11,037 nt of DNA from Paraprevotella sp. (GCA_017630975.1 JAGBUF010000340.1:1-11037), one strand, 5' to 3'. Numbered from the stretch's first letter, positions 1 through 7,833 are shown. Translations and numbers: made by a program. Notes: generated from the letters alone by a model not told the origin.

Positions 1-13
1 AAAAAAGAAAAAC

Positions 14-994
14 ATGAAACTGAGGTCAAAAAACATTCTATGGTTGCTTACTGTCTTTTTTATCACAGGAAACAGTATGGCGCAACGCATTGATTTGGAG
101 GCTTGGCAAAATGCCACCTCGGAATCCCCCTATGATGTAACACATTTTTTGCAGAATCCAAGTGGGACAGAAAATTTCGGGTGGAACCGTAATCATTCTG
201 ACGCCGCAGCCGGTTACAACAAGCACAACACAGAGTTTGCTTCATCTGTTTACAACAACACCGGTATCGAGTCATGGTATTGGTCACCGGTTAAGAATGC
301 TGACTTGATTTGGCAGGATGTTGAAGGGCTGTTGGCAGGAACTTACCGCATCACCGCTTTTGTCGTAGCACAAATTTATAACAACACCTCTACTAAAGGA
401 CAATGTGGAAGAGGTTCTTATCTATTTGCCGGAGATGCACAAGCAAATATCACATCTAATAAATGGCAGAAAATGTCTGTCACCACCACTATTGGAAAGA
501 ATGAAACATTAAGAATTGGTATCAAGAGCGATGGAAGCAACGAAAATGATTGGGTGAGCATTGCCGGTGTCAAAGTTGAATGTATCGAATTTGCCGGATT
601 CGGAACACTAACTCCTATCTCTTTAGATGAAAAGTTTGATGTCAGTGTTGCACGCCAATTTGAAATGGCAGATGTCGTTCTGATGCGCACCTTATCCTCT
701 TCTGACTACACAACACTTTACTTGCCCTTTGACATGAGCAAGGAACTATGTAACAAATATTTCAGTGAAGTTCTACTTGTTACTGATGCAAAAGCTAAAG
801 ATACTGATGAATTAGAACTCATTACATCTATAAGCGAAACCATTAAAGCAAACACCCCCTATTTGGTAAAAGGAAAAAGTAGCGGAAGAGTTCGTATTGA
901 GGTCAGTCCTGCTGCCATTACCCCATCTGAATCCATGACAAAGATATTGCCAAGCGGCTTACAGTTGACCGGAACATATAGAAACCACGAATGA
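14..994 (+). CDS. Secreted beta-sandwich-like protein of unknown function, apparently truncated
   Basis: Not assigned to a named family. Residues 1-23 form a signal peptide (basic start, hydrophobic core, then SMA before Gln24). Residues about 24-190 hold an aromatic- and Asn-rich domain with motifs such as DVTHFLQNP and a GxY strand, resembling the carbohydrate-binding-like jelly-roll modules found in secreted Bacteroidota proteins. Residues about 200-326 resemble a second module common in the phylum, with the pattern TTLYLPFDMS and ANTPYLVKGK. The protein stops abruptly after TGTYRNHE, where that module would normally carry another strand or two; the same frame stays open for 33 more codons past the TGA. 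The ATG at 14 is preferred because a signal peptide follows at once and an A-rich stretch precedes it, although only 13 bases upstream are visible. It is probably co-transcribed with the GH2 gene. It may bind glycan at the cell surface, but that is inference; it could equally be a decaying gene. Confidence 0.7.
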   Translation: MKLRSKNILWLLTVFFITGNSMAQRIDLEAWQNATSESPYDVTHFLQNPSGTENFGWNRNHSDAAAGYNKHNTEFASSVYNNTGIESWYWSPVKNADLIWQDVEGLLAGTYRITAFVVAQIYNNTSTKGQCGRGSYLFAGDAQANITSNKWQKMSVTTTIGKNETLRIGIKSDGSNENDWVSIAGVKVECIEFAGFGTLTPISLDEKFDVSVARQFEMADVVLMRTLSSSDYTTLYLPFDMSKELCNKYFSEVLLVTDAKAKDTDELELITSISETIKANTPYLVKGKSSGRVRIEVSPAAITPSESMTKILPSGLQLTGTYRNHE

Positions 995-1096
995 TTAGAT
1001 GAGCATTTCCAAATCTCAGGAAATAAGTGCATGAAACGTCATAGTAGTCCGGCACACATCAAAGGTTATAGTTTCTACATTTCAAATAACAAATAA
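995..1096 (+). pseudogene. In-frame continuation of the first gene beyond its TGA
   Basis: Read in the same frame as the gene ending at 994, this stretch gives 33 sense codons and then TAA at 1094-1096. The encoded tail includes FQISGNK, SSPAHIKGY and SFYIS, which fits the closing strands expected after the TGTY motif of the second module. No frame change is needed. With the tail, the gap to the GH2 start codon shrinks from 112 to 10 bases, a normal operon spacing. The simplest reading is a nonsense mutation of a sense codon to TGA at 992-994; a sequencing error or programmed readthrough cannot be excluded from the sequence alone. Confidence 0.6.
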
Positions 1097-1106
1097 CAAC
1101 CACGAT

Positions 1107-3731
1107 ATGAAAAGAATAATTATAGCACTTTTTTCGGTTTTCATGATTCTTCCCTGTAGTGCACAGGGACGGAAAGTCAATATAGACCGTCAATGGAAAT
1201 TCTGTTATGGTTCGCACCAAGAAGCCATTTCCCCCGAATTTGATGACACCGCCTGGAGAACATTAGATTTACCACACGATTGGAGTGTTGAGACCGATGC
1301 TGCCACTGCGGCAGGAAACAACATCGGACCATTCTCAAAGAATAGTACTGAAGGATCTGCCAGCGGACAAACAGTAGGTGGAGAAGGCTGGTACAGAAAA
1401 ACCTTTACTTTGAGCGAGGAAGATTTAAAAGGTAAAATCAGTCTTTATTTTGAAGGTGCATATTACCATACACACATTTACCTGAATGGACGATATATAT
1501 ACTTTAACCCCTACGGATACTCATCTTTCCGTTTCGATATTACCGATCACGTATTACCTGCCGGCGAAGAAAATACGCTAAGTGTCTGCGTTAAGAATGA
1601 AGGCAAGAATACGCGTTGGTACGCAGGAAGCGGTATCTATCGCCATGTATGGCTCATCAAAACTGCCAACGTACATATGAACGATTGGGATACTTACATT
1701 GAATCCGTAAGTGAGAACGTAAACGTCAGCAGTAGAATCTACAACGAAAACCACAACCAACAAACAGTCAACTTTGTTACAGAGATTTACGACAAGGACC
1801 ATCAACTCGTGACTTCCAAGACAACTGATGCTAAAGTAATTGAAGCCGGTGAGGAAGTTAGTGTATCATTAGACCTAAACGTGAACAACCCGGAAAGATG
1901 GAGTCCTGAAACTCCATACTTATATACAGCAGTAATGAAAGTAACTGATGACGAAGGTAAGACCATTGACCAATACTGCACCAAATTCGGCATACGCTCA
2001 ATTGAGTTTAGTGCTGACAAAGGTTTTTTGTTAAATGGAATTCCTACATTACTAAGAGGAGGATGTGTTCACCACGATAACGGTCTGTTGGGTGCTGCTT
2101 CATTCGATAGGGCTGAAGAACGTCGCTTACAAATCTTAAAAGACAATGGTTTCAACGCTGTGAGATGTTCTCACAACATTCCTTCAGAGCACTTCCTTCA
2201 TGCATGCGACAGCATCGGACTGATGGTCATTGACGAAGCATTTGACCACTGGCTCGTTGCAAAGAACCCTAACGACTATCACAATTTCTTTACTGAATTT
2301 TCCGATCGCGATCTTCAAGTCATGCTGCGTCGCGATCGCAATCATCCGTCTATCATCATGTGGAGTATTGGCAATGAAGTACCTGGACGTATTGAACCGG
2401 AGGGTATGGCCGCAGCCGAACGTTTAAGGAAAATGGTGAAGAAATATGACACCACACGTCCGGTCACCGCTGCCATTTGCGATTGGGACAATCCGTGGCA
2501 CTCATGGGAAGACGAAACTGCCAAAGCATTCAACAGCCTTGATGTCGGGGGTTATAATTACTTATATAATAAATACGAAAGCGACCATAGCAAGTACCCC
2601 AATAGAATCATGTACGGTGCAGAGAGTTATGCTAAGCATGCCTCACAGAATTGGGACTTAGTTGAAAAGCATCCTTATGTTATTGGCGACTTTATCTGGA
2701 CCGCCATGGACTATGTAGGTGAGGCCGGTATTGGTAGTGCATCCATAAGAAAGAGTGGAAATCAAAGTCAATTCCAGGATTGGCCATGGTTCAATGGCTG
2801 GTGTGGCGACATCGATCTCATCGGACAAAAGAAACCACAAAGTTATTATCGTGATGTTGTATGGCGTTTAGCTCCTATCACCATGGCCGTAGAACGCCCT
2901 ATTCCATCGGGATATTACCAAAGTATATCCAACTGGGGATGGCAGCTGGAGCAACAAAGCTGGACCTTCAACGACTTGACTGAAAAAGATATTATGACTG
3001 TCAACGTCTATTCTCGTTCGCCGCGTGTCAGACTCTACTTAAATGATGTATTGATGGACGAGAAAGCTACGAGCAATACATATTGGGCTGGATTCTACAT
3101 ACCCTACCGACCGGGAGTATTGAAAGCGGTTGAGTTTGATGGAACAAAAGAAGGCGCAAGTTTCATCCTTGAGACGACTTCGTCGGACGCTGCCATCCGA
3201 CTTTCTGCGGACCGGAAAGAAATCCGTTCCGATAACACAGACCTTAGTTATATCACAATAGAATTGATAGACGAGAAAGGGCGCGTTATTACATCCAACT
3301 CCGAACGTAAGATAAATATTACCGTAGAAGGAGAAGGTTCATTGCTGGCTGCCGGTAACGCATCTCCTACTGACATGGAAAGTTTCCGTTCAGAGAATCC
3401 GAAGCTTTATAACGGAAGAGCACTGGCTATCGTAAAAAGTTCTGAAACCGAAGGCGAAATCACACTTAAAGTCAGCTCCGAAGGGTTGGCAGATGCGTTC
3501 ATCACCATCAAAACCGGAAAGAACATTCAAGGAGGGTCTGCTATCACAGAACAAAAGGGCAATAAGAATATTGCCTACAGTATCAATGATGGACAATTGA
3601 CTGTGTACGGAACAAACAATTATAACCTTTTTAACATCGCCGGCTCTCTCCTGCCGAAGGGCCAAGTGTTAAATAAGGGGCTTTACATATTAAAGGCAGG
3701 ATCAGATGTTGAGAAAATTCTGATTAGATAG
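1107..3731 (+). CDS. Secreted GH2 beta-galactosidase-type glycoside hydrolase
   Basis: An 874-residue exo-glycosidase of family GH2, most like the beta-galactosidase group carrying a DUF4982 domain; it should release non-reducing beta-linked sugars (probably galactose) with retention of configuration. Signal peptide is 1-19 (CSA before Gln20); Pro16 rules out a lipobox at Cys17. The order is N-terminal sugar-binding jelly roll (about 22-185, with HDW and the GPFSKNS/GGEGWYRKTF motif), Ig-like domain (about 190-295), and TIM barrel (about 300-590) with RCSHN at 353-357. Glu424 in WSIGNEVPG is the predicted acid/base and Glu506 in YGAESYA the predicted nucleophile. A DUF4982-like domain (about 605-680, RVRLYLND), a C-terminal Ig-like domain (about 695-803) and a tail resembling a type A sorting domain (about 820-874) follow. 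It lies downstream of the truncated gene and ends at a shared hairpin terminator. Substrate specificity (galactoside against other beta-glycoside) is not settled by sequence. Confidence 0.92.
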   Translation: MKRIIIALFSVFMILPCSAQGRKVNIDRQWKFCYGSHQEAISPEFDDTAWRTLDLPHDWSVETDAATAAGNNIGPFSKNSTEGSASGQTVGGEGWYRKTFTLSEEDLKGKISLYFEGAYYHTHIYLNGRYIYFNPYGYSSFRFDITDHVLPAGEENTLSVCVKNEGKNTRWYAGSGIYRHVWLIKTANVHMNDWDTYIESVSENVNVSSRIYNENHNQQTVNFVTEIYDKDHQLVTSKTTDAKVIEAGEEVSVSLDLNVNNPERWSPETPYLYTAVMKVTDDEGKTIDQYCTKFGIRSIEFSADKGFLLNGIPTLLRGGCVHHDNGLLGAASFDRAEERRLQILKDNGFNAVRCSHNIPSEHFLHACDSIGLMVIDEAFDHWLVAKNPNDYHNFFTEFSDRDLQVMLRRDRNHPSIIMWSIGNEVPGRIEPEGMAAAERLRKMVKKYDTTRPVTAAICDWDNPWHSWEDETAKAFNSLDVGGYNYLYNKYESDHSKYPNRIMYGAESYAKHASQNWDLVEKHPYVIGDFIWTAMDYVGEAGIGSASIRKSGNQSQFQDWPWFNGWCGDIDLIGQKKPQSYYRDVVWRLAPITMAVERPIPSGYYQSISNWGWQLEQQSWTFNDLTEKDIMTVNVYSRSPRVRLYLNDVLMDEKATSNTYWAGFYIPYRPGVLKAVEFDGTKEGASFILETTSSDAAIRLSADRKEIRSDNTDLSYITIELIDEKGRVITSNSERKINITVEGEGSLLAAGNASPTDMESFRSENPKLYNGRALAIVKSSETEGEITLKVSSEGLADAFITIKTGKNIQGGSAITEQKGNKNIAYSINDGQLTVYGTNNYNLFNIAGSLLPKGQVLNKGLYILKAGSDVEKILIR

Positions 3732-3740
3732 TACAAAAAA

Positions 3741-3770
3741 GGACAAAGCCGTTTTGGTGCGGCTTTGTCC
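3741..3770 (-). terminator. Hairpin terminator between converging GH2 and GH31 genes
   Basis: A perfect 11-bp stem (GGACAAAGCCG at 3741-3751 paired with CGGCTTTGTCC at 3760-3770) closes an 8-base loop. On the minus strand it is followed by six T residues (A run at 3735-3740), so it is a standard intrinsic terminator for the GH31-end operon, whose stop codon lies 20 bases upstream. On the plus strand, 10 bases after the GH2 stop, the hairpin is followed only by TTCATCTATA, so it may still stop GH2 transcripts but less efficiently. Confidence 0.85.
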
Positions 3771-3789
3771 TTCATCTATAACCATTCTA

Positions 3790-6183
3790 TTATAATTTCA
3801 CACGCACGCGGTTACCATTATAATCAACAGACTTCTCAGCTCCTCCCATCACCTTAACATTGAACTTACGTTGCTGCAGCATACCAGGGAAGTCTCCTTT
3901 ACGCTTGTCTATAGTAAGTGTCTTACTCTTGTCGTTCCACTTGAAAGTAATGGTTGAGTACATACCCTTTTGATAATTATAGTTATCACCTTCATCCTCA
4001 TAGAGCGTAAACTCAGCATCGGCTCCGGGATAAACTTTAATATCCATATTGTCCCACGCTTTTTCAGCTACATATTGTACTTCGGGACCTACAGGAACAA
4101 TAGACCCTTCCTTGACAAACAAAGGCATATAAGCAAGAGGAGCATTAACTTTTATACTCTGCCCACCTTCATATACATCATTGGTCCAGTAATCATACCA
4201 TTTGCATCCCATCGGCAAATACACCTCATACTTTTTCATCTCGTTCCAGTCAACAGGACGATACAATTCACCGGTTTCCTCATTCTTATTCCATCCAGAC
4301 ATTTCATTGGTGTGGATGATACGTTCTTGCGTATATAAAGGATGTACCACAGGGCACACCAGGAAATTGTGTCCATACATGTATTCATCGCTCATGTTCC
4401 ATGTTTTCTTATCATGCTTGAAATCCATCATCAAAGGACGCATGAAAGAGTCATCATTTTGACTTACCTGCCATGAAAGACTATAAGTATATGGCATCAA
4501 ACGATAACGCAATTTGATGGCATCAACCAATGCTTCATATACCGGTTCACCGGGTTTCCCATAATAATACAATTCACGATACACGTCTGTTCCATGACTA
4601 CGCATCATCGGTGTGAAAGCACCATACTGCATCCATCTTACATAAAGTTCTTGATATTGAGGATTACGTGTAGCAGAGTTGTGCCCCTGTGTATTATAAG
4701 CCCCCGCAAAGAATCCGCCAATATCGGTATTAGTATTAGGATTCGCTGTAAGGGTATAGTTCAAGCAAATAGGTATCTGGCGACGCAAATTTTCCCATGA
4801 AGAGCCAACATCTCCACTCCATGTGTTGGCACCATAGCGTTGTTGACCTGCAAAATAACTACGGGTAAGGATGAATACACGTTTGGTAGAATCCACAGCA
4901 CGTTGATGTTGGTCGACACCTCCTACGGCATAGAAGGGGAAAAGATTACGCACTGAACGCCAAGAGCCCAACGCTGTCATTTCGTCAAGATCGGAATCCT
5001 TATAATCTATGTGGTCAGGATCCGTAGAATCCATCCACCACGCATCAATACCCATCTTATGCAAACGGGTCAGGTGTTTCCAATAGATGTCACGTGCTTC
5101 TGCCGAATATACATCATAACAACGCACACCACTCATATAGTCCTTTCGCGGCGGCCAAAAACTGAGCCCACTTTGCGGCCATGTATCAAACGACATCAGA
5201 AGATCTTTCTCTTTCAATTCTTTATATTGCTTGGTTTGCACTCCAAATGAAGACCAAATAGAAATAGAGATATGTGCATTTTTTTCGTGTACCTCGTCAA
5301 TCATGCGTTGAGCATTTCCGAATTCATCGTTGATGAACTCCATGGCATTCCATGTGTAGTTGGAAGCCCAATATTGCCAGTCTTGAATGATTCCATCAAA
5401 AGGCACACCCAATTCTCTGTATTTGCGAACCACTTCCAGCAATTCGTTTTGACTCTTATAACGTTCACGACTCTGATGGAAACCATAAGTCCACATCGGA
5501 AGCATCGGTACCTTACCGGTCAGATGACGCATTTCAGCAATCACTCCATCTGCATCGCCACCATAGATAAAATAATAATCTACTTCTTTTCCCACCTCAC
5601 TTTCAAGCACCATTTCTCCGGCTACACCGTCATTAGGGGTTATAAAACGAGTAGGAGAATAATTGTCCCAATAGATACCATAACCTTTAATACTTTGGAA
5701 TACATGCGCATAATCCTCCAGATTGCTCTGTTGCATGCTACGGTTTTCGCCACGCTGCGACATCTTACCGTTTTGCAACAGACCTACACCATAGATACCC
5801 TCATCGGCGTCCAACGCAAATGTCTGCTTTACTCTAAAATCACCCTTGTCCGGTCCCTGTTCTATCGGAGTAAATTTCGTTGATCCCTCTGTAGTTAATG
5901 CATTGCCTTTACTATCAGCAAAAGATACCAATCCATCTTTTACTGTCACTGTCAGATGAGCACTTTTGTACACTGTTGCTCCATTCTGATTCGTCACTTT
6001 CACCTTTACATTCTCCGGTTGAGCTATCACTACTAATGACTCTCTTCCCGGCTGACCATTCTGTGATTTTTCAATTCGTACGGTGCGCGAAGTATAAAAT
6101 GTCACCGTTTGAGCATTCATCGTACTTACCCAAAGGCAGAGCGCTGTCGCACATACAGACTTTATTAATTTGTTTTTTACCAT
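3790..6183 (-). CDS. Secreted GH31 glycoside hydrolase, alpha-xylosidase type
   Basis: A 797-residue retaining alpha-glycosidase of family GH31. Signal peptide is 1-24 (MNA before Gln25), giving a periplasmic or surface location. The order is N-terminal galactose-mutarotase-like beta-sandwich (about 26-225), (beta/alpha)8 barrel (about 228-570), proximal beta-domain (about 575-695) and a DUF5110-type domain (about 712-780, FTLYEDEGDNYNY). Asp385 in DAWWMDSTDPD is the predicted nucleophile and Asp458 in TWSGDVGSSW the predicted acid/base. The line VKEGSIVPVGPEVQY resembles alpha-xylosidases more than alpha-glucosidases, so release of alpha-1,6-xylose from xyloglucan-like oligosaccharides is the favoured activity; alpha-glucosidase or a transglycosylase is possible. 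It is the last gene of the GH43-msrA-GH31 operon, 25 bases after msrA. No Shine-Dalgarno is visible; the start is chosen because the signal peptide begins there. Confidence 0.92.
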   Translation of the reverse strand: MVKNKLIKSVCATALCLWVSTMNAQTVTFYTSRTVRIEKSQNGQPGRESLVVIAQPENVKVKVTNQNGATVYKSAHLTVTVKDGLVSFADSKGNALTTEGSTKFTPIEQGPDKGDFRVKQTFALDADEGIYGVGLLQNGKMSQRGENRSMQQSNLEDYAHVFQSIKGYGIYWDNYSPTRFITPNDGVAGEMVLESEVGKEVDYYFIYGGDADGVIAEMRHLTGKVPMLPMWTYGFHQSRERYKSQNELLEVVRKYRELGVPFDGIIQDWQYWASNYTWNAMEFINDEFGNAQRMIDEVHEKNAHISISIWSSFGVQTKQYKELKEKDLLMSFDTWPQSGLSFWPPRKDYMSGVRCYDVYSAEARDIYWKHLTRLHKMGIDAWWMDSTDPDHIDYKDSDLDEMTALGSWRSVRNLFPFYAVGGVDQHQRAVDSTKRVFILTRSYFAGQQRYGANTWSGDVGSSWENLRRQIPICLNYTLTANPNTNTDIGGFFAGAYNTQGHNSATRNPQYQELYVRWMQYGAFTPMMRSHGTDVYRELYYYGKPGEPVYEALVDAIKLRYRLMPYTYSLSWQVSQNDDSFMRPLMMDFKHDKKTWNMSDEYMYGHNFLVCPVVHPLYTQERIIHTNEMSGWNKNEETGELYRPVDWNEMKKYEVYLPMGCKWYDYWTNDVYEGGQSIKVNAPLAYMPLFVKEGSIVPVGPEVQYVAEKAWDNMDIKVYPGADAEFTLYEDEGDNYNYQKGMYSTITFKWNDKSKTLTIDKRKGDFPGMLQQRKFNVKVMGGAEKSVDYNGNRVRVKL

Positions 6184-6208
6184 ACTTATAGATTTTAGGG
6201 TTAATTAT

Positions 6209-6694
6209 TCAAAACTTCTTTACACGAATATGACAATAGGGCTCATCACCCGTCTTGTTATAATAATCCTGATGATAGTCCTCTCCCAACCAAAAGCGCT
6301 CTACCGGTCTAAGGCGTGTATTTACTACATACCCATTGGAGCGCAATAGTTCGATCACGCTTTCTGCTATTTGCTTTTGCGTTTCATCAAAATAAAATAT
6401 CTCACTGCGATATTGTGGACCGATATCAGGACCTATACCATCGGTCTGCGCAGGGTCATGAATTTCAAAGAACACCTTACACAAATCCTCATAGCTAACC
6501 ATTTCCGCATCATATTCCACAAGAACAGCCTCCACATGATGTGTCAGATGGGCCTTCACATCTGCATATACCGGGCACTCTTCCGGACCTCCTATATAAC
6601 CTACTTTTGTATCTAACACTCCGTTGACACGCTGCAATTGGTATTGTACGCCCCAGAAACAACCGGCTGCAAATATCGCTTGTCCTTTTTTCAT
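6209..6694 (-). CDS. msrA: Peptide methionine sulfoxide reductase MsrA
   Basis: A 161-residue enzyme that reduces the S epimer of methionine sulfoxide in proteins and free methionine, using thioredoxin-type electron donors. The catalytic motif GCFWG is at residues 11-15 with Cys12 as the sulfenic acid-forming residue. Other family marks are GYIGG (32-36), HHVEAV (52-57) in place of the usual GHAEVV, the IGPQYRSEIFY strand (91-101) and the EDYHQDYY motif (138-145). Cys154 in EPYCH near the C-terminus is the likely resolving cysteine; Cys40 and Cys72 are additional. There is no signal peptide, so it acts in the cytoplasm, and no fused MsrB domain. It sits between two genes for exported glycosidases with gaps of 31 and 25 bases, which implies co-transcription. 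Length is slightly shorter than the usual 170-210 residues but the core is complete. Confidence 0.95.
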   Translation of the reverse strand: MKKGQAIFAAGCFWGVQYQLQRVNGVLDTKVGYIGGPEECPVYADVKAHLTHHVEAVLVEYDAEMVSYEDLCKVFFEIHDPAQTDGIGPDIGPQYRSEIFYFDETQKQIAESVIELLRSNGYVVNTRLRPVERFWLGEDYHQDYYNKTGDEPYCHIRVKKF

Positions 6695-6725
6695 TGTAGA
6701 TCTGTTTTTCCCGTTGAAAATATTA

Positions 6726-7775
6726 CTATTTCTTACCTCTCATAACCTTTTCCGACCATCTTTTCAGTCGTTTGTACTCTTTCTTCGTCAAACGCATGAA
6801 CGAACCATGCTGTGGTGCCTCTACTCCTTCTATCGTGACAGGAGAATGGAAATTCTGCAGATTCTCGTCTGCTTGACAAATACGATACTGCCTAGGTCTC
6901 GTAGAATACTGAATATATGCCACACGCCATGTACTGTCACCTATCAGTTGAAAGGCAGAACACCCTTCACATTTAAGTTTACCCTCAAAATGCACATAGT
7001 CGGTTTCACTCTTTATTTTGTACGGACCTGTCAGACAATCAGATTCGGCCGCAAAGATTCCGGGTGTACCACCTTCTTTTTTAATCAACATATGATACTT
7101 CCCATCACTCGCAACATAATTGATGTCTGCGTCGATAGTGGCATATCCCCAATCGAACATCAAACGGGGTTTCGTCAAGGTCGTAAAACTATGGTCGGCA
7201 TACGAGTAATACATACGGTCATACTTCTCTTCGTCGGGATTCCATAAAGAATAGTATATCATATAACCACCCTTTGTCCCGTCAGGCCATACATACGAAG
7301 GGTCCCAAAATATTTGTGGAGCCCATACGCGTTTGATTGTACTATAATCATGATACACATCAGGAGAGTCCGGGTCTGAGAAAATCTCACTGCCCTTTCG
7401 GAAGTCAAATGCAACGGACGTCCAATTGATAAGGTCATCACTGCGCAACAAGTCTATACCATAATTGAACCAAGATCGGCTCTTACGATTACTCATATCG
7501 GTTGTAACCATCAAATAGCCCTTTCCATCGAACGTCCGACAGATATAAGCATCACGCGCTCCCCCTTCAATGGGCGATAATTTCTCTACGTCATAAATAG
7601 GTTCACCACCTATCAAGTCTTCATAATGCAAACCATCACGACTCAATGCGTATGCTGTCCATTCTCCTCGTCCACTCATGTGACAATAAAGATAGCCATA
7701 GTTGCCCTTCTGAAAATTCTGTGCTTGTAATGCAGCTACAAAAAACAGGAATAAAAAGAATAATTTGTTTTTCAT
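6726..7775 (-). CDS. Secreted GH43-like five-bladed beta-propeller glycosidase
   Basis: A 349-residue protein with repeated propeller-like strands: ALSRDGLHY (43-51), LLRSDDLINW (109-118) and GKYHMLIKKEGG (225-236). Signal peptide is 1-18 (LQA before Gln19). It resembles GH43-type arabinofuranosidase, beta-xylosidase or exo-galactosidase enzymes. Candidate catalytic residues are Asp75 in GGARDAYICR as base, Asp215 or Asp217 in TIDADINY as pKa modulator and Glu270 in KCEGCSAFQL as acid. The usual RDP or ADP motif around the base reads RDA, and the WAPE-like site reads WAPQ (151-154), so assignment to a subfamily is uncertain and the chemistry needs confirming. It is the first gene of the GH43-msrA-GH31 operon. 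A hairpin terminator ends five bases before its start codon, so its transcription is unclear. The basic C-terminus (about 330-349, rich in Lys and Arg) is unremarkable otherwise. Confidence 0.75.
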   Translation of the reverse strand: MKNKLFFLFLFFVAALQAQNFQKGNYGYLYCHMSGRGEWTAYALSRDGLHYEDLIGGEPIYDVEKLSPIEGGARDAYICRTFDGKGYLMVTTDMSNRKSRSWFNYGIDLLRSDDLINWTSVAFDFRKGSEIFSDPDSPDVYHDYSTIKRVWAPQIFWDPSYVWPDGTKGGYMIYYSLWNPDEEKYDRMYYSYADHSFTTLTKPRLMFDWGYATIDADINYVASDGKYHMLIKKEGGTPGIFAAESDCLTGPYKIKSETDYVHFEGKLKCEGCSAFQLIGDSTWRVAYIQYSTRPRQYRICQADENLQNFHSPVTIEGVEAPQHGSFMRLTKKEYKRLKRWSEKVMRGKK

Positions 7776-7780
7776 GATAT

Positions 7781-7817
7781 AAAAAAGCTGTCGTCAAGGC
7801 AGAAGCCCAACGACAGC
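7781..7817 (-). terminator. Intrinsic terminator of the fumarase gene, abutting the GH43 start
   Basis: Reading the minus strand, GCTGTCGT (7817-7810) pairs with ACGACAGC (7794-7787) in a perfect 8-bp stem. Inside the 15-base loop a short GGC-TTCT-GCC inner helix can form. Six T residues (7786-7781) follow directly. It lies 16 bases after the fumarase stop codon, a classic intrinsic terminator position. The T run ends only five bases before the GH43 ATG at 7775, so the element also occupies the leader of the next gene and could act as an attenuator. Confidence 0.8.
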
Positions 7818-7833
7818 ATAATTTGTTACACGT

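Noticed and set aside
991..1002. ATG at 991 overlapping the stop of the first gene as a coupled start
   Set aside because: That frame closes after three codons at the TGA at 1000-1002.
2304..2339. Two GATCGCGATC/GCGATCGC palindromes close together, possibly a regulatory or repeat element
   Set aside because: They lie inside the GH2 barrel and are explained by adjacent Asp-Arg codons in the DRD and RRDRN motifs.
5272..5883. 203-codon open frame on the plus strand inside the GH31 gene
   Set aside because: It is antisense to a clearly conserved GH31 coding region, its translation has no recognisable domain and an odd composition, and no leader supports it.
6624..7247. 207-codon open frame on the plus strand across the msrA start and GH43-like gene
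   Set aside because: It overlaps two well-supported minus-strand genes and its translation looks like a reverse-complement shadow.
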